A stretch of DNA of 64,000 nt from Rhodoplanes sp963840055 (lineage in GTDB: Bacteria > Pseudomonadota > Alphaproteobacteria > Rhizobiales > Xanthobacteraceae). The notes beneath the pieces were generated by a model that saw only the letters and a program-made list of their open reading frames with translations, had not been told where the DNA came from and did no database searches. The position numbers and the translations under genes are program-made. This document shows positions 9,556 to 18,817 of this stretch, one piece after another (within the stretch, counting starts at the first letter, position 1; each line of letters begins with the position of its first letter). The DNA lies in assembly GCA_963840055.1 (NCBI GenBank), contig CAWIXM010000006.1, positions 1-64,000 on the forward strand. Reading direction: 5' to 3'.

Positions 9556-10312
9556 TCTCGATCTCATCACCTATGCCGTGATCGCTGCGCTTGTCTTGGC
9601 GCTGGCCTTTTCATCGCTTCGCATCGTGCGGGAATACGAGCGCGCCGTGGTGTTCACGCTCGGCCGTTTCACCGGCGTCAAAGGACCGGGGCTGATCATC
9701 CTGATCCCGTTCGTGCAGCAGGCGGTCCGGGTCGATCTGCGCACCATCGTGCTCGACGTGCCGAGTCAGGACGTGATTTCGCATGACAACGTCTCGGTGA
9801 AGGTCAACGCGGTGCTGTATTTCCGCGTGGTGGACGCCGACAAGGCGGTGATCCAGGTGGAAAACTTCATGGCCGCGACCAGTCAGCTGGCGCAGACCAC
9901 GCTGCGCTCGGTGCTGGGCAAGCATGAGCTAGACGAGATGCTGGCCGAACGCGACAAGCTCAACCGCGATATCCAGAGCATCATCGACAGCCAGACCGAC
10001 GCCTGGGGCATCAAGGTCGCCAATGTCGAGATCAAGCACGTCGATATCGACGAGAGCATGGTGCGCGCCATCGCCCGCCAGGCCGAAGCGGAGCGCAACC
10101 GGCGCGCCCGCATTATCAATGCCGAGGGCGAGCAACAAGCTGCGGAAAAGCTCGTCGAGGCGGCGACCATACTCGCCGCCAATTCCGGCGCCATGCAGTT
10201 GCGCTATTTTGCCGCCCTGCATGACATCGCTGGCGACCGTACCTCAACGATCGTGTTTCCGATCCCGGTCGACTTCATGTGGGAGGCGCTGTCGCCGAAG
10301 CGAGACGCGTGA
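9545..10312 (+). CDS. Slipin (SPFH/stomatin-family protein)
   Basis: This 255-residue protein has one N-terminal hydrophobic segment (residues 8-25) followed by an SPFH/band-7 domain (REYERAVVFTLGRF, then GPGLIILIPFV). A charged coiled-coil lies at about 160-215 (AIARQAEAERNRRARII). It is expected to form oligomers on the inner membrane and to be the partner of the overlapping NfeD protease. The ATG overlaps the nfeD stop region, consistent with translational coupling. Confidence 0.92.
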   Translation: MPINLDLITYAVIAALVLALAFSSLRIVREYERAVVFTLGRFTGVKGPGLIILIPFVQQAVRVDLRTIVLDVPSQDVISHDNVSVKVNAVLYFRVVDADKAVIQVENFMAATSQLAQTTLRSVLGKHELDEMLAERDKLNRDIQSIIDSQTDAWGIKVANVEIKHVDIDESMVRAIARQAEAERNRRARIINAEGEQQAAEKLVEAATILAANSGAMQLRYFAALHDIAGDRTSTIVFPIPVDFMWEALSPKRDA

Positions 10313-10355
10313 CGACGATACGATTGGCCCGGCTCGTCGGCGGCAGAGCCTTCGC

Positions 10356-11084
10356 CTACGAGGCGACCATCTCTTTCAGTCGCTGCGCGTCGCGCGGTGC
10401 GGCGCTTTTCTGGTCATTGTCGAAATACACATAGATGGTGCGGCGCTGGCGCTTCCACTTGGCGATCGCATCCGCCCACCGGTGCAGCGTTTTGTCGGGA
10501 TAGTTGTCGCGGTACTCGCCGGTCGGCCCATGTCCGCGGACATAGACATGACGGGCGGTGATCTCCCAGGGTGCCGGCGCATCGTGATGGTCGGACAGGC
10601 ACAGCGCGCAGCCATGGGCGTGCAACAGATCGAAAACCGTATCATCATACCAACTCGCATCGCGAAACTCGAAGGCATAGCGGTAGGCCGTCGGCAGCAA
10701 TGGCAAGAAACCCGCCAGTCGCTCCTGGTCGGCGGTAAAATGCGGGGGGAGTTGGAATAGAACCGGCCCCGCCTTCGGCCCGAGCGCTTCGAGCCGGGTG
10801 ACCATCAGCGCGATGCTGTTCGCGGATTTTTGCGACAGGCGTTTCCAGTGGGTGATGAACTTCGACGCTTTCCAGGCGAACACAAAGCTGCTCGGCGTCT
10901 GCTCGCTCCAGCCGCGCACCGCTTCGAGCGAGGGCGTGCGATAGAACGAGCCGTTGATCTCGGCGGTCGCGAACTGCGTCGCATACCAGGCGAGCCAGCG
11001 CGTCTTCGGCACGTCTTTGGGATAGAACGGGCCGCGCCAGCCGTCATAGGTCCACCCTGAGGTGCCAATGAAAATCTTGCTCAT
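10356..11084 (-). CDS. DUF72 (YecE-family) protein
   Basis: This 242-residue protein has hallmarks of the DUF72 TIM-barrel family: FIGTSGWTYDGW near the N-terminus, the EINGSFYRTPS and FAWKASKFITH segments, and a C-terminal YVYFDNDQKSAAP. The family is widespread and its biochemical role is unknown. The gene is convergent with the slipin gene (43-base gap) and divergent from metW. Confidence 0.9.
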   Translation of the reverse strand: MSKIFIGTSGWTYDGWRGPFYPKDVPKTRWLAWYATQFATAEINGSFYRTPSLEAVRGWSEQTPSSFVFAWKASKFITHWKRLSQKSANSIALMVTRLEALGPKAGPVLFQLPPHFTADQERLAGFLPLLPTAYRYAFEFRDASWYDDTVFDLLHAHGCALCLSDHHDAPAPWEITARHVYVRGHGPTGEYRDNYPDKTLHRWADAIAKWKRQRRTIYVYFDNDQKSAAPRDAQRLKEMVAS

Positions 11085-11274
11085 CCCGGCCGCCTTGTGA
11101 TGGGCCCGCCTGTACCGCCGGGGCGACTGCCAAATCCTTCCCGCTTGTGGAATTTTTGCGGATTAGGGGCTAAGTGAGGGATGGCTTTGTCCTTGTGGAG
11201 GAGGACGCGTTCTTGGCGAAGCAACCTTTCGATTGGCGCAGCGCGAACCATAGCGCGAGCGGACGATCATAACC

Positions 11275-11934
11275 ATGCTCACGCGTCCGCCGCGCGATCT
11301 GACCATGGCCGAAACCGTCCGCGTGCCGGGCGGCGCCCGCGTCGACCTGCTGCTCGTATCGGAGATGGTGGAGCCGGGATCGCGCGTGCTCGACGTCGGC
11401 TGCGGCGACGGGGAACTTTTGCAGCTCCTCGAGGCGCGCGGCGTCGATGGGCGCGGCATCGAGTTGTCGCGCGAAGGCGTCAACGAATGCGTCGCCAAGG
11501 GGCTGGCGGTGGTCCAGGGGGACGCGGATACCGACCTTGCCGACTATCCGAACGACGCCTTCGACTACGTGATCCTCTCGCAGACGCTGCAGGCGACCCG
11601 CCGTCCGCGCATCGTGCTCGAGCACATGCTACGGATCGGCCGGCACGCGATTATTTCCTTTCCCAATTTTGGCCATTGGCGGATCAGGTTGCAGATCATG
11701 TTTCGCGGACGCATGCCGCGGACGGCCAATCTGCCCGAGACCTGGTATGACACGCCCAACATTCATTTCTGCACGATCAAGGACTTCAGCGAACTCTGCC
11801 GGTTTGTCGGGGCGAAGATGGAACGGGCGATGGCGCTCGATCCGTGGGGGACGGCGCTCAAGATCGATGCGCCGTGGTGGTTCTGGAACTTGTTCGGCGA
11901 GCAGGCGGTGTTCCTACTGAGCCGGCGTCCGTGA
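11275..11934 (+). CDS. metW: MetW-like methyltransferase-fold protein
   Basis: This 219-residue protein carries the SAM-binding motif RVLDVGCGDGELLQLL and the family segment FPNFGHWRIRLQ followed by a conserved WYDTPNIHFCT. MetW partners MetX (homoserine O-acetyltransferase) in methionine synthesis in many proteobacteria. No metX flanks it here; the upstream neighbour is a divergent DUF72 gene. The 3' end overlaps the convergent lipoprotein gene by 21 bases. Confidence 0.88.
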   Translation: MLTRPPRDLTMAETVRVPGGARVDLLLVSEMVEPGSRVLDVGCGDGELLQLLEARGVDGRGIELSREGVNECVAKGLAVVQGDADTDLADYPNDAFDYVILSQTLQATRRPRIVLEHMLRIGRHAIISFPNFGHWRIRLQIMFRGRMPRTANLPETWYDTPNIHFCTIKDFSELCRFVGAKMERAMALDPWGTALKIDAPWWFWNLFGEQAVFLLSRRP

Positions 11935-12330
11935 ACCGGGTTTTCCTTGATCGCCGGCCGTTCCGGGGCGCGCCGGGCGCTCGGAATCGTTCGCTTGCTT
12001 CGGTTCGGGCGGCTCGATGCTGCCGCACTTCTTGTCGATGGCGGCTTGGCGTAGCACCTTTTGATCGGCGCGCGCCTGGGCGAGGTCGGCCGAATACGCC
12101 ACCGCGCTCACCACCGGCCCCGCCGTATCCTGATTGGCACGTTTCATCAGGTCGGTGAGGTGCTTTTCGCGGGCGATCGAGGCCGCAAGGCGCGCCGGCA
12201 AGTCCTCGCAACGGAGATAATCGTACTTGCCGGGCGCCGCGTACAACATGCCGAGGTCAAGATTGGCCGCGCAGCCGCATAGCAGCGGCGTCAGCAACGT
12301 CACCATCAGCAATACGCGCCGGAACGTCAT
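11914..12330 (-). CDS. Small predicted lipoprotein of unknown function
   Basis: This 138-residue protein has a lipoprotein signal peptide (MTFRRVLLMVTLLTPLLCGC, Cys at residue 20). The mature part is Ala/Lys/Arg-rich and contains DYLRCEDL, with a Pro-rich tail. The start at 12330 has GAGAG upstream. I recognise no domain. It overlaps the end of metW convergently. Confidence 0.7.
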   Translation of the reverse strand: MTFRRVLLMVTLLTPLLCGCAANLDLGMLYAAPGKYDYLRCEDLPARLAASIAREKHLTDLMKRANQDTAGPVVSAVAYSADLAQARADQKVLRQAAIDKKCGSIEPPEPKQANDSERPARPGTAGDQGKPGSRTPAQ

Positions 12331-12628
12331 TAAGCGTCTCTCACTCACCCGCCCGCGTCGATCCTCCTGGGCCGCGTTTAGCATAATGCGCGCGGAGGTA
12401 AAGCCTCCGCGCTCGTGGAGGACAGCGCAAGAGAATAACAAGCAAGCATGGCAAGAAAATAGTCCTGGACGCAATCGCCGTCACGGACGCGCCGCACCAA
12501 TCCGCCAAGAAGGTAGGGCTGTGCCAAGCGTGCCGCATGCGCGATATGCGGTGCGGGCTGCACTCCGTTGCTCTTTCCTTGTGGGTGTGTAAGGTCGCGC
12601 CCGCCTTGCGCACTCGGAAGACCCCCTC

Positions 12629-13996
12629 ATGGCTCGCGACGCTGTGGACATGACGCCGCTCGAATCGCGCGACGACCTCGTCGCGTGGTTCGCCGCCGGC
12701 GCAAAACCGCGCGAGGGTTTCCGCATCGGGACGGAATACGAGAAGTTCGGTTTCACCGTCGGCCGGCACGAGCCGCTGCCCTACGAGGGCAAGCGCGGGA
12801 TCCGCGCGCTGCTCGAAGGTATGAAAATGCTGCTCGGCTGGGAGCCGATCATGGAGGCCGGCAACATTATCGGATTGCTCGACGTGACCGGCGGCGGCGC
12901 GATCTCGCTTGAGCCGGGCGGCCAATTCGAGCTTTCGGGCGCGCCGGTCGCGACGGTGCATCAGACCTCTGCCGAGTTGAATGCGCATCTCGCGCAGTTG
13001 CGCGAAGTCGCAGGGCCGCTCGGAGTCGCCTTCCTCGGATTGGGCATGGCCCCGACCTGGTCGCGCGCCGAAATGGCGGTGATGCCGAAGGCCCGCTATC
13101 GCATTATGACCGCCTACATGCCAAAGGTCGGCCGGCTTGGGCTCGACATGATGTATCGCACCTGCACGGTGCAGACGAACATCGATTTCTCCTCGGAAGC
13201 CGACATGGTGCGGAAGCTGCGCGTCGCGCTTGCGCTGCAGCCGGTCGCGACCGCCATATTCGCCAATTCGCCCTTCACCGAAGGCAAGCCGAACGGCTTT
13301 TTATCGTTCCGCTCGGAAATCTGGCGCGACACCGATCCGGCTCGTTGCGGCACGCTCCCCTGGGCGTTCGAGCCGGGCATGGGGTTCGAGCGTTGGGTCG
13401 ACTATGCGCTCGACGTGCCGATGTACTTCGTCAAACGCGGCGACACCTATATCGACGTGGCCGGCCAGTCGTTCCGCGATCTGCTCGCTGGCAAGCTTGC
13501 AAGCCTGCCGGGAGAGCGCGCGACCATTTCCGATTGGGCCAACCACCTCTCGACGATATTCCCCGAGGCGCGGCTGAAGCGCTATCTCGAAATGCGCGGC
13601 GCCGACGTCGGCCCGACCCGGCGGCTTCCGGCATTGTCGGCCTTCTGGGTCGGCCTGCTTTATGACAACGTTTGTCTCGATGCCGCCTGGGACCTCGTCA
13701 AGGGATGGAACACGGAGGAGCGGCAGAGGCTTCGCGACCAGGTGCCGCGCCTCGGCCTCAAGGCGGAGATCGGCGGCCGTACGGCGCTCGATTTGGCGCG
13801 GGAATGCCTCGCCCTCGCCCATGCCGGGCTCGCACGCCGCGCCCGACTATCCGGCGGGCGGGACGAGACGATCTACCTCGAGCCACTCGACGAAATCGTC
13901 GCCCGCGGCCGGACACCGGCGGAAGAGCTGTTAGAGAAGTTCCATGGTCGCTGGGGCGGATCGGTGGACCCGGTGTTCGTCGAATGCGCATATTGA
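12629..13996 (+). CDS. gshA: Glutamate-cysteine ligase (proteobacterial/plant type)
   Basis: This 455-residue protein matches the GCS2-type glutamate-cysteine ligases of alphaproteobacteria and plants. It has the early GTEYEKFGF segment, LEPGGQFELSGAP (substrate and metal-binding Glu residues), MYRTCTVQTNIDF, and FWRD-type residues further on (LSAFWVGLLYDN). It makes gamma-glutamylcysteine, the first step of glutathione synthesis, in the cytoplasm. The length is normal. The gene has its own upstream region and no operon partner. Confidence 0.93.
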   Translation: MARDAVDMTPLESRDDLVAWFAAGAKPREGFRIGTEYEKFGFTVGRHEPLPYEGKRGIRALLEGMKMLLGWEPIMEAGNIIGLLDVTGGGAISLEPGGQFELSGAPVATVHQTSAELNAHLAQLREVAGPLGVAFLGLGMAPTWSRAEMAVMPKARYRIMTAYMPKVGRLGLDMMYRTCTVQTNIDFSSEADMVRKLRVALALQPVATAIFANSPFTEGKPNGFLSFRSEIWRDTDPARCGTLPWAFEPGMGFERWVDYALDVPMYFVKRGDTYIDVAGQSFRDLLAGKLASLPGERATISDWANHLSTIFPEARLKRYLEMRGADVGPTRRLPALSAFWVGLLYDNVCLDAAWDLVKGWNTEERQRLRDQVPRLGLKAEIGGRTALDLARECLALAHAGLARRARLSGGRDETIYLEPLDEIVARGRTPAEELLEKFHGRWGGSVDPVFVECAY

Positions 13997-14085
13997 ATTA
14001 CGACGATGTGATGACGCAAACGAACCCGTCCAAGAGCGTATCTTACGCTTACTCGCATCTTGCTCTTGCGTAGCGCGGGGCACTA

Positions 14086-14655
14086 ATGGGGGACAGGGTC
14101 GAGCTCAGGCAAGCGATCATGCGATGGGTTGTAGCGGCGACGGCATGCGTCGTCGTTTTTTGCCTGCTCGCCGGTCCAGCGTCGGCCCAGATCGGCTTCG
14201 ACCGTAAGGGCGGCGACTACACGAGTTTCCCTGCACGATCGGGCGATCCGGCCGTCTGCGCGGCACGGTGCGAGCGCGACGCGCGTTGCCGGGCGTGGAG
14301 TTTCACCTATCCGGCCAACAACCATGGCGCGATCTGTTGGCTCAAGTCGCAAGTGCCCGCGCGCACGGCCGACAGTTGCTGCGTGTCGGGGGTGAAGGGG
14401 GCGGGCGTGACCGTACCGCGCGACGCCAGCAACGAAGTCGGCATCGACCGCACCGGCGGGGACTATCGTTCGCTCGATGTGCCGGCCGACCCATCCGGAC
14501 AAACATGCAAGGCTGCGTGCGAAGCGGAGAGCCGTTGCCGCGCCTGGACCTATGTGCGGCCCGGCTATCACGGGCCGAACGCACGCTGTTTCCTCAAGGA
14601 GCGGGTCAGAACGCCGCGTCGTAAACCGTGCTGCATTTCAGGCGTGGTGAAGTAG
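14086..14655 (+). CDS. Exported protein with two PAN/Apple domains
   Basis: This 189-residue protein has a signal peptide ending at ASAQ (about residue 35). Two copies of a PAN/Apple-like module follow, each starting IDRxGGDY (IGFDRKGGDYTSF and VGIDRTGGDYRSL). Each continues through CxxxCExxxxCRAW, an aromatic Y.R/P..N segment with a Cys pair, and CCxSGV. The even number of Cys per repeat fits disulphide bonds in the periplasm or outside the cell. PAN domains usually bind proteins or sugars; the ligand is unknown. An alternative start at 14119 would shorten the signal peptide to a more standard length. Confidence 0.8.
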   Translation: MGDRVELRQAIMRWVVAATACVVVFCLLAGPASAQIGFDRKGGDYTSFPARSGDPAVCAARCERDARCRAWSFTYPANNHGAICWLKSQVPARTADSCCVSGVKGAGVTVPRDASNEVGIDRTGGDYRSLDVPADPSGQTCKAACEAESRCRAWTYVRPGYHGPNARCFLKERVRTPRRKPCCISGVVK

Positions 14656-14703
14656 GATATGGGGACGCCGGGTCTGCGCAATCCGCCCGGTCGCACCGAC
14701 GGC

Positions 14704-15363
14704 CTACTTGCCGAGGGCGGTCTTCATGAAGGCAAGGGCGTCGCCGCTCGCCCATTCGGCCGGACCGGCGAGGGAGGCGATTTCGCAGCCTGACGGATCG
14801 ATAATCAGAGTCGTCGGCATGCCGAACGCCTTGCCGATGGCCTTGAGTTCCTGAAAGACTTTGGCGCTGGGGTCGGCGTAATAGGCGAGGTCCTTGATAC
14901 CGGTTTCGGTGAGCCAGGCTTTCGGCTTTTCGGGATCGCGCGTGTCGATATTCACCGCGACGATCTCGAAGCCCGGACCGCCGAGCTGGCGCTGGAGAGC
15001 GTCGAGCGCCGGCATTTCTTTCCGGCACGGCACGCACCAGGTGGCCCATAGATTGAGGAGAACGGTACGGCCGCGCCAGTCGGCCAAGCTCTTCGGCTTG
15101 CCCGCCGCGTCCTTGAAGTCGAGCGGCGGCAGCCGGCGAGGCGGATCGGCGATGACCAGAGCGGCGAGTTCGCCGCGGGCAAGCGGGGCGAGACGGCGGG
15201 CAAGATCGGCCGCCGACTGGCAGGCCGCGTCCTCCGGATTGCGCGCAAATCCACGAAGGCCGTATACCGCGCCGACGATTGCAATAGCAGCGAGCAGGCC
15301 GACGCCCCCGACAACGAGGGCGCGGCGCGACGGCCTGAGCGGTTTCTGGGGAGGCACGGTCAT
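14704..15363 (-). CDS. tlpA: TlpA-like thiol:disulfide interchange protein
   Basis: This 219-residue protein has an N-terminal membrane anchor (about residues 15-35) and a thioredoxin-like domain with the active site WATWCVPCRKE and the cis-Pro segment GMPTTLIID. It is expected to face the periplasm and act as a reductant in cytochrome c or oxidase maturation, as rhizobial TlpA does. The start codon lies 21 bases from the divergent argH start, so the two promoters must overlap coding sequence. The tlpA-argH-lptM-lysA arrangement is typical for this order. Confidence 0.9.
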   Translation of the reverse strand: MTVPPQKPLRPSRRALVVGGVGLLAAIAIVGAVYGLRGFARNPEDAACQSAADLARRLAPLARGELAALVIADPPRRLPPLDFKDAAGKPKSLADWRGRTVLLNLWATWCVPCRKEMPALDALQRQLGGPGFEIVAVNIDTRDPEKPKAWLTETGIKDLAYYADPSAKVFQELKAIGKAFGMPTTLIIDPSGCEIASLAGPAEWASGDALAFMKTALGK

Positions 15364-15384
15364 GAGCGGATCCGAGGAAAGGCC

Positions 15385-16770
15385 ATGAGCAATAAGATGT
15401 GGGGTGGACGCTTCACAAGCGAGCCGGCGACAATCATGGCGGAGATCAACGCCTCGGTCGATGTCGACCGGCGGCTGTTCCGGCAAGACATCGCCGCCAG
15501 CAAGGCGCATGCCGAGATGCTCGCAAAACAGGGCATTATTTCGATCAAGGACGGCAGGGCGATCGCGCGCGGCCTCGATGCCGTTCTCGCCGAAATGGAG
15601 AGCGGCCGGTTCGCGTTCAAACGCGAACTCGAGGACATTCATATGAATGTCGAGGCGCGGCTGCACAAGCTGATCGGGCCGGCGGCCGGTCGCCTGCACA
15701 CCGCCCGGTCGCGCAACGATCAAGTCGCGACCGACTTTAGGCTATGGGTGCGCGATGCGATCGATGAAATCGACGGCCTGCTCGCCGGCTATCAGCGCGT
15801 GCTCGCGGAGAAGGCGCTCGCTCACGCCGCCACCATCATGCCCGGCTTCACCCATCTGCAGCCGGCGCAGCCGGTGACTTTCGGCCATCATCTGCTCGCT
15901 TATGTGGAAATGGCGGCGCGTGACCGCGGCCGCTTCGCCGATGCGCGGACGCGTCTCAACGAATGCCCGCTCGGGGCTGCGGCGCTCGCCGGCACGTCGT
16001 TTCCGATCGACCGGACGATGACCGCGCGCAAACTCGGATTCGCCCGACCCGCCGCCAATTCGCTCGACACCGTCGCCGATCGCGATTTCGTTCTCGAGAC
16101 GCTGGCGGCGGCGGCCATTACGGCCGTACATCTGTCGCGCTTTGCCGAGGAGATCGTGATTTGGACCTCGCCGCTCGTCGGTTTTCTTACCCTGTCCGAT
16201 GCGTTCACCACCGGCTCCTCGATCATGCCGCAAAAGCGCAATCCCGACGCGGCGGAACTGGTTCGCGCCAAGACCGGGCGCATTGTCGGCGCGCTCGACG
16301 CGCTCCTGATGGTGATGAAGGGGCTGCCGCTCGCCTATCAGAAGGACATGCAGGAAGATAAGGAAGCCGCGATCGACGGGTTGACTGAGCTCTCCCTATG
16401 CATCGCCGCCATGACCGGCATGGTGGCCGACATGCGGCCGGACGCGGCGTGCATGGAGGCGGCAGCGGCGCAAGGTTACGCGACGGCAACCGATCTGGCC
16501 GACTGGCTGGTGCGCGAGCTCGACATGCCGTTCCGCGAGGCTCACCACGTTACCGGGCGAATCGTCGCCGCGGCCGAAAGGCTCGGCGTCGCGCTGGATG
16601 CGCTTCCTCTCGAGGAGATTCGGGCGATCGAACCGCGGATCGGGCCGGAGGCGCTGCGGGTGCTCTCCGTCCGGAATTCGGTAAAGACGCGGACGAGCTT
16701 GGGCGGCACCGCGCCCAAGAACGTGCGCGCCCAGGCGAAGCGCTGGCTCCGAAAATTGCGAGCGAAGTGA
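15385..16770 (+). CDS. argH: Argininosuccinate lyase
   Basis: This 461-residue protein begins MSNKMWGGRF and contains TARSRNDQVATDFRLW, THLQPAQPVTFGHHLL and the lyase signature GSSIMPQKRNPD. These cover the substrate-binding and catalytic Ser loop. It splits argininosuccinate into arginine and fumarate. GAGGAAAGG precedes the ATG. It heads a probable argH-lptM-lysA run. Confidence 0.97.
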   Translation: MSNKMWGGRFTSEPATIMAEINASVDVDRRLFRQDIAASKAHAEMLAKQGIISIKDGRAIARGLDAVLAEMESGRFAFKRELEDIHMNVEARLHKLIGPAAGRLHTARSRNDQVATDFRLWVRDAIDEIDGLLAGYQRVLAEKALAHAATIMPGFTHLQPAQPVTFGHHLLAYVEMAARDRGRFADARTRLNECPLGAAALAGTSFPIDRTMTARKLGFARPAANSLDTVADRDFVLETLAAAAITAVHLSRFAEEIVIWTSPLVGFLTLSDAFTTGSSIMPQKRNPDAAELVRAKTGRIVGALDALLMVMKGLPLAYQKDMQEDKEAAIDGLTELSLCIAAMTGMVADMRPDAACMEAAAAQGYATATDLADWLVRELDMPFREAHHVTGRIVAAAERLGVALDALPLEEIRAIEPRIGPEALRVLSVRNSVKTRTSLGGTAPKNVRAQAKRWLRKLRAK

Positions 16771-16890
16771 TATTGGACGGCATTTCTGGCGGTGGAAGCG
16801 ACGCCAACTGCGACGCTTCATTCGCGGATTGTTCGCACTTTCATGCGAAATGCTTTATGTTGGGGCCAGATTCCCGGGGGAGTGGACTTG

Positions 16891-17130
16891 ATGCGTCGCG
16901 GTGATCGCTGGCTAATGCGCATGCTGCTGGTGCTCGGGCTTTTCGCCGCGCTGGGCCTCGCCGGCTGCGGGCGAAAATCGGACCTGGATCCGCCGTCAGC
17001 GACCATAGCCCCTGCACCCGGGGAGCCTGGGGCGCAACCAGCGGCGGGCCAACCGCCGCCGCAGGGCACGCCGCAGCCCGGGTCACCGTCGCGCGATCGA
17101 AGGTTCCTGCTTGATCCGCTTCTCAATTGA
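16891..17130 (+). CDS. lptM: LptM-like small lipoprotein
   Basis: This 79-residue lipoprotein has a lipobox (LGLAGCGRKSDLDPP), followed by a Pro/Gly/Gln-rich tail. The Cys-Gly-x-Lys-x-x-Leu pattern directly after the lipidation site is the mark of the LptM/YifL family, which helps assemble the LptDE translocon in enterobacteria. Its position between argH and lysA matches the argH-side location in other alphaproteobacteria and the dapF-adjacent position in E. coli. The start at 16891 was chosen for GGGGGAG upstream. Confidence 0.75.
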   Translation: MRRGDRWLMRMLLVLGLFAALGLAGCGRKSDLDPPSATIAPAPGEPGAQPAAGQPPPQGTPQPGSPSRDRRFLLDPLLN

Positions 17131-17230
17131 CTCGCCGGCCACGGCGCTCGTATCGCAATTGGTTTCGCCGTTCCTGTGCCGATTGGCGCAACCGTCTCCT
17201 CGCTGAGAAGCGTATCAGCCAAGGCAGCCG

Positions 17231-18496
17231 ATGCACCACTTCACATACCGCAACGGCGTGCTTCACGCCGAGGCGGTCGACCTCACGAGACTCGCGGCTG
17301 CGGTCGGCACGCCGTTCTACTGCTACTCCACCGCGACGCTCGAGCGGCACTATCGTGTTTTCGCGGGGGCGTTCGCGGACGTTCCCTCGCTCGTCTGCTA
17401 CGCCATGAAGGCGAACTCCAACCAAGCCGTAATCAAGACCTTGGCGCGGCTTGGCGCCGGCGCGGACGTCGTCTCCGGGGGCGAACTGAAGCGCGCGCGG
17501 GGGGCCGGCATCCCTGTCGACAAGATCATGTTTTCAGGCGTCGGCAAGACGGCGGACGAACTCGCCGCGGCGGTGGACGAAGGCATTCTGTGCGTCAATG
17601 TCGAATCCGAGCCTGAACTCGAGCTTCTGTCCGCGGTCGCGGCGGTCAAGGGCCGTGCCGCCAATGTGTCGTTGCGGGTCAATCCCGACATCGACGCGCG
17701 CACTCACGCCAAGATCGCGACCGGGAAGGCCGAAAACAAGTTCGGCATCCCGATCAGCCGCGCCCGTGACGCCTATGCCCGCGCGGCCAAGCTCCCCGGC
17801 TTGCGGGTCACGGGGGTCGATATGCATATCGGCAGCCAGATCACCGCGCTGCAGCCCTTCGACGACGCCTTCGCGCTCCTGTCCGATTTCGTACGGATGC
17901 TGCGTGCGGACGGCCATGCGATCGAGCACATCGATCTTGGCGGCGGACTCGGAATTCCCTACCGGGACGACGACGAGCAGCCGCCGCATCCGGACGACTA
18001 TGCCGCCGTGGTCAAGCGCGCGACTCGCGAGCTCGGCTGCATGCTGATCTTCGAGCCCGGCCGGCTCCTGGTCGGCAATGCCGGAATCCTGGTGACGCGC
18101 GCGATCTATGTGAAGCGGGGCGAAGCGAAGACGTTCGTCGTCGTCGACGCCGCCATGAACGACCTCGTCCGCCCGACGCTGTATGAGGCCCATCACGCCA
18201 TCCGGCCGGTCCGCGAGCCGCCAGCCGGCGTGCCGCGCCTGGTCGCCGATATCGTCGGGCCAGTCTGCGAGTCGGGCGATTTTCTCGCGCTCGATCGCGA
18301 GATCGTCGCACCGGCGCCGGGCGATCTCCTCGCGATCATGTCGGCCGGCGCCTACGGCGCCGTGCAGGCGGGCACCTACAACACGCGTCCGCTCGTCCCC
18401 GAGGTCATGGTGAACGGCGACCAATGGGCGCTGGTCCGCCCGCGCCTCGATGTCGACGCGCTGATCGCGCTCGACCGCCTGCCGCCGTGGTTGTGA
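17231..18496 (+). CDS. lysA: Diaminopimelate decarboxylase
   Basis: This 421-residue protein has the PLP lysine segment CYAMKANSNQAVIKTL, the HIGSQI motif, EPGRLLVGNAG and the C-terminal CESGDF motif. Together these define bacterial LysA. It converts meso-diaminopimelate to lysine in the cytoplasm. It lies 100 bases after the lptM-like gene. Confidence 0.96.
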   Translation: MHHFTYRNGVLHAEAVDLTRLAAAVGTPFYCYSTATLERHYRVFAGAFADVPSLVCYAMKANSNQAVIKTLARLGAGADVVSGGELKRARGAGIPVDKIMFSGVGKTADELAAAVDEGILCVNVESEPELELLSAVAAVKGRAANVSLRVNPDIDARTHAKIATGKAENKFGIPISRARDAYARAAKLPGLRVTGVDMHIGSQITALQPFDDAFALLSDFVRMLRADGHAIEHIDLGGGLGIPYRDDDEQPPHPDDYAAVVKRATRELGCMLIFEPGRLLVGNAGILVTRAIYVKRGEAKTFVVVDAAMNDLVRPTLYEAHHAIRPVREPPAGVPRLVADIVGPVCESGDFLALDREIVAPAPGDLLAIMSAGAYGAVQAGTYNTRPLVPEVMVNGDQWALVRPRLDVDALIALDRLPPWL

Positions 18497-18509
18497 TGGC
18501 CGCCTAGAA

Positions 18510-18552
18510 GCATTTTCCGGCGAAGTGGAAACCGGTTCGCCGCAGAAAATGC
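18510..18552. repeat. Dispersed palindromic repeat, copy A
   Basis: This 43-bp element starts GCATTTTCCGGCGAAGTGG, has a central ACCGGTT and ends GCAGAAAATGC. The outer (GCATTTTC/GAAAATGC) and inner (GGCGAA/TTCGCC) arms pair, so the transcript can fold into a hairpin. The same element recurs at 33073, 60967, 61028 and, inverted, near 59810. Confidence 0.85.
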
Positions 18553-18751
18553 GACCACTGGAAGAATTTTGAGCGAGCGAATGACTATCTGGTGAAGACA
18601 CCCGCTGGCGCGCATAGGCGCAAAAACTCGGACAGGTTCTGGTCTGTTACTTGCTTGAGCGAACCGGAGAGGCCGTCTGACAACTGCGTGATGTGACGCA
18701 ATTCGGCCGCGGCCGGCTGCCAGATTGCGCCGTTTGCGTGTTATCAGAGGC

Positions 18752-18793
18752 AGAAACCACGCCGGAGACTGTAGAAACCGCGCCGGAGACTGA
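18752..18793. repeat. Two tandem 21-bp units
   Basis: AGAAACC(A/G)CGCCGGAGACTG is repeated twice with one internal difference, just upstream of the TIGR02302 gene. The rest of 18553-18817 shows no gene. It is a local duplication with no evident function. Confidence 0.6.
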
Positions 18794-18817
18794 AGCATTC
18801 GCGCCCGGATACCCAGT

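Noticed and set aside
11085..11274. SAM riboswitch upstream of metW
   Set aside because: I could not recognise the conserved core of any SAM riboswitch class; a covariance-model scan would be needed.
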